From Nitrospirota bacterium (GTDB lineage: Bacteria; Nitrospirota; 9FT-COMBO-42-15; HDB-SIOI813): DNA of 9,239 nt. The notes beneath the pieces were generated by a model. The model did no database searches. It had not been told where the DNA came from and was given only the letters and a program-made list of their open reading frames with translations. Of this stretch, positions 5,363 to 9,239 are shown piece after piece. Position numbers and translations under genes: made by a program. Location of the stretch: contig JACROQ010000081.1 of NCBI GenBank assembly GCA_016214375.1, forward strand, positions 1 through 9,239, read 5' to 3'. Position 1 is the first letter of the stretch. Each line of letters opens with the position of its first letter.

Positions 5363-7222
5363 TTAGCGTACTTCCATATCCGCCGCCCACTCCACAACCT
5401 CGCTGGTCACGACCTCCCGATTTCCTGCGATGTAGCCGTACCATTTGACAAAAGAGTCCGCAACGACAACGACGGCAAGGAGGGCCATGGCCGCTACCAG
5501 GGCCGCATCCAGTTTAAACATGACGACCATAAAGAGCATCGGGATAAAGGTGACCCAGGCATACCTCAGCTTCCCCATCTTGATGATCACGGTTGTCCCA
5601 ACGCAGAAGGCAAGCGCAGCTAATAACTGGTTGGCCACCCCGAACATGGGCCAGATGGTCGAGATGCTCCCGGAGTAGATCAGATAGCCCCAGGCGCCCA
5701 CGACCATGAGGCTGGCCAGGATCGTCCCCGGCATCCAGTGGGTCCGGCTTAATGGCTTATACACATGGCCGCCCAGCTCCTGAACGATAAATCTCGCAAC
5801 CCTCGTTCCGGTATCCACAGTGGTCAGGATAAAGAGGGCCTCAAACATGAGGGCGAAATTATACCAGTACGGCATCAATCCGTCCATGCCTGGGAGTCTC
5901 GAAAAGATCGAGGCCATCCCGACAGCGAGGGATACCGCGCCCCCAGGCCTGCCGACCACATTTGTCCCCACGGCCGCCGATAGTTCCTGTATCCGGCTCA
6001 CCGGAAAACCAAGGGCGGCAAGGGCATCAAAGGAGAGGGTTGTGTTGATGGCAAAATAATCGCCAGGGATCAGGATGGTCGCGGCAACGATGGCGATCAC
6101 CGCCACAAAGCCCTCCATCAGCATCGCCCCGAAGCCGATCACCTTGATCTCTGACTCCCGCTGGATCATCTTGGGGGTAGTCCCTGAGGAGATCAGAGAG
6201 TGGAATCCGGATATGGCGCCGCAGGCAATCGTGATAAACATGAAGGGAAAGAGGGGGCCGGGTATGATCGGCCCTCCGCCGGCGATAAACCGGGTGGCCG
6301 CCGGCATCTGGATATCCGGGGCCAGGAGGATCACCCCGAAGGCCAGGAGTCCCACAGTCCCCAGCTTCATATAGGTCGAGAGATAATCCCTCGGACAGAG
6401 GAGCATCCACACCGGGAGTACCGATGCCACAAAACCATAGGCCGCCATGCCAAAGACGAGTGTGCCCCTCGACAGGTTAAAAAAGGGCTCAAGGCCTGAA
6501 CCCGGGATATACCTGCCGGATATCACGGCGAGGAGGAGAAGGATGACCCCGATGGCGCTCACCTCTCCAACCCTCCCATGCCGGATCCTATAGAGATACA
6601 TCCCCATCAGGAGGGCAATAGGAATCGTAGCTGCGATCGTAAATGTCCCCCAGGGACTCCTGGTCAGGGCATTGACGACCGCAAGGCCGAGTCCGGCCAG
6701 CGCCACAATGATGATAAACAGGATGGCTAAGGCAGCCGTAATCCCGGCGACAGGTCCAACCTCATCCTTTGCGATCTGGGCAAGGGACCTGCCGTTTCGC
6801 CGGACAGAGGCCGTAAGGATCACGGTGTCGTGGACAGCGCCGCCGAGGGCCGCACCGACCAATATCCAGAGGAACCCGGGCAGGTAACCAAACTGGGCGG
6901 CCAGGACCGGCCCTATCAATGGGCCTGCGCCTGCAATGGCCGCAAAGTGGTGGCCGAACAGTACCCATTTGTGCGTCGGGTGATAGTCCCGTCCATCCGC
7001 CATCCTCTTTGAGGGGGTGATCCGCCGGTCGTCCAATGCCAGGACCTTCGCCGTCAGAAAAGACCCGTACAGGCGATAAGAGATGACAAAGAAGCAGGCG
7101 GCGGCGACCACAAGCCAGAGGGCATTGACCTTTTCTGCAGGATGGATAATCCGGGTAACGACCGCCAGGGCAAAGGTCCCGATAGCGGCAATGGCAGCGG
7201 TAATGAGGGTTGATGGTTTCAT
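5363..7222 (-). CDS. cstA: CstA-family carbon starvation transporter
   Basis: This is a 619-residue inner-membrane protein with at least 15 hydrophobic segments. Family hallmarks are GHHFAAIAGAGPLIGP (90-105) followed by the AALGGAVHD loop (124-132), LPVWMLLCPRDYLSTYMKLG (269-288), SGFHSLISSGTTPKMI (338-353), TTVDTGTRVARFIVQEL (467-483) and WPMFGVANQLLA (524-535). CstA proteins import peptides and/or pyruvate when carbon is scarce. This one belongs to the shorter form, as the E. coli paralogues are about 700 residues. No Shine-Dalgarno precedes the ATG at 7222; a near-consensus promoter ends only 11 bases upstream, so the mRNA is probably leaderless. The gene lies 73 bp after the higA-like gene and may also receive read-through from it. 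A propeller gene and aspA follow on the same strand. Substrate specificity cannot be read from sequence alone. Confidence 0.92.
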   Translation of the reverse strand: MKPSTLITAAIAAIGTFALAVVTRIIHPAEKVNALWLVVAAACFFVISYRLYGSFLTAKVLALDDRRITPSKRMADGRDYHPTHKWVLFGHHFAAIAGAGPLIGPVLAAQFGYLPGFLWILVGAALGGAVHDTVILTASVRRNGRSLAQIAKDEVGPVAGITAALAILFIIIVALAGLGLAVVNALTRSPWGTFTIAATIPIALLMGMYLYRIRHGRVGEVSAIGVILLLLAVISGRYIPGSGLEPFFNLSRGTLVFGMAAYGFVASVLPVWMLLCPRDYLSTYMKLGTVGLLAFGVILLAPDIQMPAATRFIAGGGPIIPGPLFPFMFITIACGAISGFHSLISSGTTPKMIQRESEIKVIGFGAMLMEGFVAVIAIVAATILIPGDYFAINTTLSFDALAALGFPVSRIQELSAAVGTNVVGRPGGAVSLAVGMASIFSRLPGMDGLMPYWYNFALMFEALFILTTVDTGTRVARFIVQELGGHVYKPLSRTHWMPGTILASLMVVGAWGYLIYSGSISTIWPMFGVANQLLAALAFCVGTTVIIKMGKLRYAWVTFIPMLFMVVMFKLDAALVAAMALLAVVVVADSFVKWYGYIAGNREVVTSEVVEWAADMEVR

Positions 7223-7233
7223 ATTGGAAAATA

Positions 7234-7263
7234 ATTATAGTCTGGATGGGTAGAGGAGGTCAA
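7234..7263 (-). promoter_or_regulatory. Sigma70-type promoter of cstA
   Basis: The minus strand has TTGACC (7263-7258), an 18-bp spacer and a perfect TATAAT (7239-7234). Only 11 bases separate the -10 box from the ATG at 7222, which puts the predicted transcript start about 4-6 bases before the start codon. Confidence 0.65.
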
Positions 7264-7295
7264 GAACACGAATTGCCTCATTAATCAATTCAATA

Positions 7296-7571
7296 TCACG
7301 CGATTTTAACCTCAAGACGCCTCCCTAATGCTGATGCTACTCGCTCTAAGGTCGATAGCTTGATATCTTCTGCATGATTTTCTATCCGTGAGATCGCGGT
7401 CTTTTTGGTTTTAAGCCTGCGGGCGAGCTCTTCCTGGGTCAGTCCTGCCGCTTCACGTGCTTGCCGGAGCATTACCCCTACCTTAAACTGCTCGTATCCT
7501 TCATCATATCCCGCGGCAAATTTCTTGTCCCTCTTTTTCCTATCGTCGATGTATTTTTTCAGGTCACTCAT
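7296..7571 (-). CDS. XRE-family HTH antitoxin, HigA-like
   Basis: This 91-residue DNA-binding protein carries a Cro/C1-type helix-turn-helix at about residues 34-85 (MLRQAREAAGLTQEELARRL, then KTAISRIENH and LERVASALGRRLEV). Residues 1-30 are highly charged. It follows the HigB-like toxin gene with an ATGA overlap of four bases, so translation is coupled; a GGGGG eight bases before the ATG also serves it. By analogy with HigBA it should neutralise the toxin and repress the operon, probably through the paired GTTAAC sites in the promoter at 7932-7960. Toxin-first order is typical for higBA. After its TGA, another frame stays open to 7235. Confidence 0.88.
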   Translation of the reverse strand: MSDLKKYIDDRKKRDKKFAAGYDEGYEQFKVGVMLRQAREAAGLTQEELARRLKTKKTAISRIENHAEDIKLSTLERVASALGRRLEVKIA

Positions 7572-7924
7572 GGCTTTGTCCCCCTTTCCAAAAAATCCTT
7601 TCTACAGGCCTCTGCCCTTTCTATTTCTGTCTTTGGCGTTTTTTGACTCTTCTTTGTAAATCCATGGGTCAAAACGACCACGGAATTTTCTATAAAGAAA
7701 CAAAATATTCTATAGGCATTTGAGCCGAACGTTATCCTGCAGTTCCATATTTCTTCCGTACCTGTAAGCTTTTTAAAATATGAAGAAGGAACAATATCTA
7801 ACTCCTCTATGAGTTTAAGAACCCATGTTACTTTCTGTGCAGTCTTTCCTGGCAAAGAATCGAGAAAATCTTGTATCGGGCATTTACCATCGGATGTTTT
7901 ATAGAAAGTGATGGTTCTACTCAC
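7568..7924 (-). CDS. HigB/RelE-type toxin (Gp49-like family)
   Basis: This is a 118-residue protein of the phage-derived Gp49-like/HigB family, ribosome-dependent mRNA interferases. Motifs include ITFYKTSDGKCPIQDFLDSL (5-24), FKKLTGTEEIWNCRITFGSN (50-69), YRIFCFF (71-77) and the basic C-terminal block HGFTKKSQKTPKTEIERAE (87-105) that carries likely RNA-contacting residues. The start is a GTG at 7924: it matches family N-termini, and the only upstream in-frame codons before a stop at 7942-7940 offer no ATG. There is no Shine-Dalgarno, and the -10 box of its promoter ends seven bases before the GTG, so the mRNA is probably leaderless. It is the first gene of the TA operon, upstream of the XRE antitoxin. 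Confidence 0.88.
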   Translation of the reverse strand: MSRTITFYKTSDGKCPIQDFLDSLPGKTAQKVTWVLKLIEELDIVPSSYFKKLTGTEEIWNCRITFGSNAYRIFCFFIENSVVVLTHGFTKKSQKTPKTEIERAEACRKDFLERGTKP

Positions 7925-7931
7925 AAAAGGA

Positions 7932-7960
7932 ATGTTAACTTACACGTTAACCTTTGTCAA
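7932..7960 (-). promoter_or_regulatory. higBA promoter with overlapping paired GTTAAC operator
   Basis: The minus strand has TTGACA (7960-7955), a 17-bp spacer and TAACAT (7937-7932, 4/6 to the -10 consensus). Two copies of the palindrome GTTAAC, at 7946-7951 and 7934-7939, lie 12 bp apart centre to centre, one in the spacer and one on the -10 box. This is a natural place for the HigA-like protein to repress the operon. The transcript is predicted to begin at or within a base or so of the GTG. Confidence 0.6.
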
Positions 7961-8049
7961 GAGGACATTTATCATTTTGGGATGACAGGAACAGATAAAC
8001 CCCCTTGACCGATGTATCACATTCAACAGTGGTTTACCGGGCGAGACCG

Positions 8050-8058
8050 TGTTATAAT
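8050..8058 (+). promoter_or_regulatory. Extended -10 promoter of the sensor gene
   Basis: TGTTATAAT gives a perfect TATAAT (8053-8058) with an upstream TG. No good -35 lies 16-18 bp before it, which is acceptable for an extended -10 promoter. The predicted start near 8065 leaves a ~21-base leader. It is divergent from the higBA promoter, with about 90 bp between the two -10/-35 regions. Confidence 0.55.
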
Positions 8059-8071
8059 GGGTTATTCACCT

Positions 8072-8084
8072 AAGGGGTCACCCC
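8072..8084 (+). promoter_or_regulatory. Ribosome binding site of the sensor gene inside a small GC hairpin
   Basis: The Shine-Dalgarno AAGGGG (8072-8077) is eight bases before the ATG at 8086. Its GGGG (8074-8077) can pair with CCCC (8081-8084) across a three-base TCA loop, which would partly hide it. Confidence 0.45.
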
Positions 8085-8085
8085 G

Positions 8086-9239
8086 ATGGCAAAGAAAAGG
8101 AGAAGCATTCAGCAAAAGATTGTCATCGCCTTGCTGGTTGTCGGATTCTTACCGGGATTCGTGGGTATATTTTTTACCTATCTGAGTGGAACCAGGGCCC
8201 TGAAGGACTCCATTGGCGCCAATTTCCAGACTATCGCCATAGCGACCTCCGAAAAGATCGATCTGATCATCCAGGAAAAGATCCGTAATGCACAGACCCT
8301 CGCAATATCCCCTCCCATAATTGCCGCAGTGAAAGGGGATAGAAACCGCGAGGAGGATTCCGGCCTGCTCAACTACCTTCAGAGGTTTCAAAGAGAACAG
8401 GGAGAAAATATTATCTCCATCGCGGTTACAAATGACAAGGGGCGCACGATAGGGACTGCCGGCAGACCGCTTTCAACACAGGGACCGGATAAAAGATTCC
8501 AGGACAACATTATCAGGAATGGCAGGGATGGTAAGGAATCGGCCTTTGTGGGTGACTTCCATTTTGACAGTGCCTTGCAGGAATACCCCATGTGGATCTC
8601 GGTCCCCATCAAAGAAGATCAGGGTGCCGGAGGCATCGGAAACATTATGGTCCTCTACAATGTCAAGGAGGTATTCGAGGTCATCAATAATATCAGGATC
8701 GGGAAAACAGGTCATGCAAACTTAGTCGCCTCGGATGGTACCCTGCTGGCATGCCCCCGCTTCCCTCCCGGAACGCACACGATCAACGATCGGCTATTAC
8801 GGCAGATCGCCATGCCGCAGCCGGGCTGGGGAGTCGCACACGATGATGCCCATGGAGGGAAGGATTCCATTATCGGGTTCTCCCCGGTGAAGATAACCCT
8901 GCAGATGGGGAAAGAGAACTTTGGCGGACAGAAGTGGTATCTGTTCATACGGCAACTACCGAAGGAGACATACGCCCCGATCTATGTCCTGCTGTGGAGG
9001 GTATCGATCCTGGGTTTTACCATCGTCGGTATCCTGTCTCTGCTCGGATACTTTCTGGCAAGAAGGATCGTTGGGCCTGTCAGGATGTTAAGTGAAGGCG
9101 CTAAGCTGATCGGCCAGGGGCACCTTGACCATCATCTTAAGATTACCACCGGAGATGAGATCGAGGAGCTTGCCGGAATATTTAATCAGATGGCCAGGGA
9201 CCTCGAAAAGAGATTCCAGGAGATCCGGTTAGAGAAACA
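8086..9239 (+). CDS. Membrane sensor protein with Cache-like and HAMP domains, 3' end missing
   Basis: The first 384 codons of a signal-transduction protein run off the right edge. Order: a basic N-terminus, TM1 (about 12-33), a periplasmic sensor of about 260 residues, TM2 (about 300-325), a HAMP domain (about 326-373: RRIVGPVRMLSEGAKLIGQG with D-EIEELAGIFNQMARDL) and the beginning of a coiled coil (EKRFQEIRLEK). The periplasmic part looks like a double Cache module: a long helix after TM1 (EKIDLIIQEKIRNAQTL), a first lobe with IAVTNDKGRTIG (112-123), and a second with IGKTGHANLVASDGTLLACP (205-224). Such sensors bind small ligands outside the membrane and pass a signal inward. The output domain is not visible; histidine kinase is most likely, with a cyclase or chemotaxis module possible. 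Start: ATG with AAGGGG eight bases upstream. The gene is divergent from higBA. Confidence 0.85.
   Translation, partial: MAKKRRSIQQKIVIALLVVGFLPGFVGIFFTYLSGTRALKDSIGANFQTIAIATSEKIDLIIQEKIRNAQTLAISPPIIAAVKGDRNREEDSGLLNYLQRFQREQGENIISIAVTNDKGRTIGTAGRPLSTQGPDKRFQDNIIRNGRDGKESAFVGDFHFDSALQEYPMWISVPIKEDQGAGGIGNIMVLYNVKEVFEVINNIRIGKTGHANLVASDGTLLACPRFPPGTHTINDRLLRQIAMPQPGWGVAHDDAHGGKDSIIGFSPVKITLQMGKENFGGQKWYLFIRQLPKETYAPIYVLLWRVSILGFTIVGILSLLGYFLARRIVGPVRMLSEGAKLIGQGHLDHHLKITTGDEIEELAGIFNQMARDLEKRFQEIRLEK

Noticed and set aside
6027..6410. 127-codon minus-strand frame inside cstA
   Set aside because: Out-of-frame reading of the transporter gene; low-complexity Gly/Asp/Arg composition and no start signal.
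8149..8948. Several minus-strand frames of 64-80 codons opposite the sensor gene
   Set aside because: All lie antisense to a continuous plus-strand coding frame with clear TM, Cache-like and HAMP features.
1..9239. tRNA, rRNA, CRISPR, riboswitch or transposase gene
   Set aside because: None could be recognised by eye on either strand. A covariance-model search would be the decisive test for small RNAs.

Overview
The window reads as bacterial chromosome of moderate GC content, most likely from an anaerobic or environmental lineage such as Nitrospirota or Desulfobacterota. That guess rests on overall gene flavour (LVIVD-repeat protein, CstA, aspartase, small TA-like modules, interspersed palindromic intergenic repeats); no rRNA or marker gene is present to prove it. 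The first ~1.75 kb is visibly AT-rich and accessory. The rest is GC-richer and made of ordinary intact genes.

Layout. 1-655 (minus strand): the 5' end of a DUF2283 gene cut by the window edge, preceded by an overlapping DUF4160/DUF2442 pair with a near-consensus promoter at 668-696. 656-1065: no intact gene, but this stretch holds a tiny open frame, a frameshifted fragment of the C-terminus of S-adenosylhomocysteine hydrolase (ahcY), a tandem 13-bp repeat and a strong promoter. 1066-1422 (plus): a short PIN-domain (VapC-like) protein whose N-terminus looks like the start of an antitoxin. 1423-1752: an open frame without a start that resembles a membrane-protein remnant, a perfect hairpin, and a degenerate CCAATTT/CCAACTT repeat that runs into the 3' end of the next gene.

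1753-7222 (minus): three metabolic or envelope genes in the same orientation, transcribed cstA, then a secreted 14-unit LVIVD beta-propeller, then an aspartase-family lyase. The two gaps between them are filled by repeat-like nested inverted repeats (3214-3371 and 5283-5362) rather than by clear terminators or promoters. CstA would import peptides or pyruvate-type carbon sources and the lyase would interconvert aspartate and fumarate, so a scavenging or anaerobic carbon role for the set is plausible but inferred. 7296-7924 (minus): a HigB/HigA-type toxin-antitoxin operon just upstream of cstA. 8086-9239 (plus, divergent): the N-terminal part of a membrane sensor (TM, double-Cache-like sensor, TM, HAMP) running off the window, probably a histidine kinase.

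The main observations beyond routine annotation are these. The ahcY fragment is broken by one extra A. Three minus-strand promoters lie so close to their start codons that the mRNAs should be leaderless or nearly so. The propeller has exactly 14 repeats, which suggests two seven-bladed propellers. The PIN protein may be an antitoxin-toxin chimera. Two structured intergenic elements look like interspersed non-autonomous repeats. I found no clearly novel multi-gene system.
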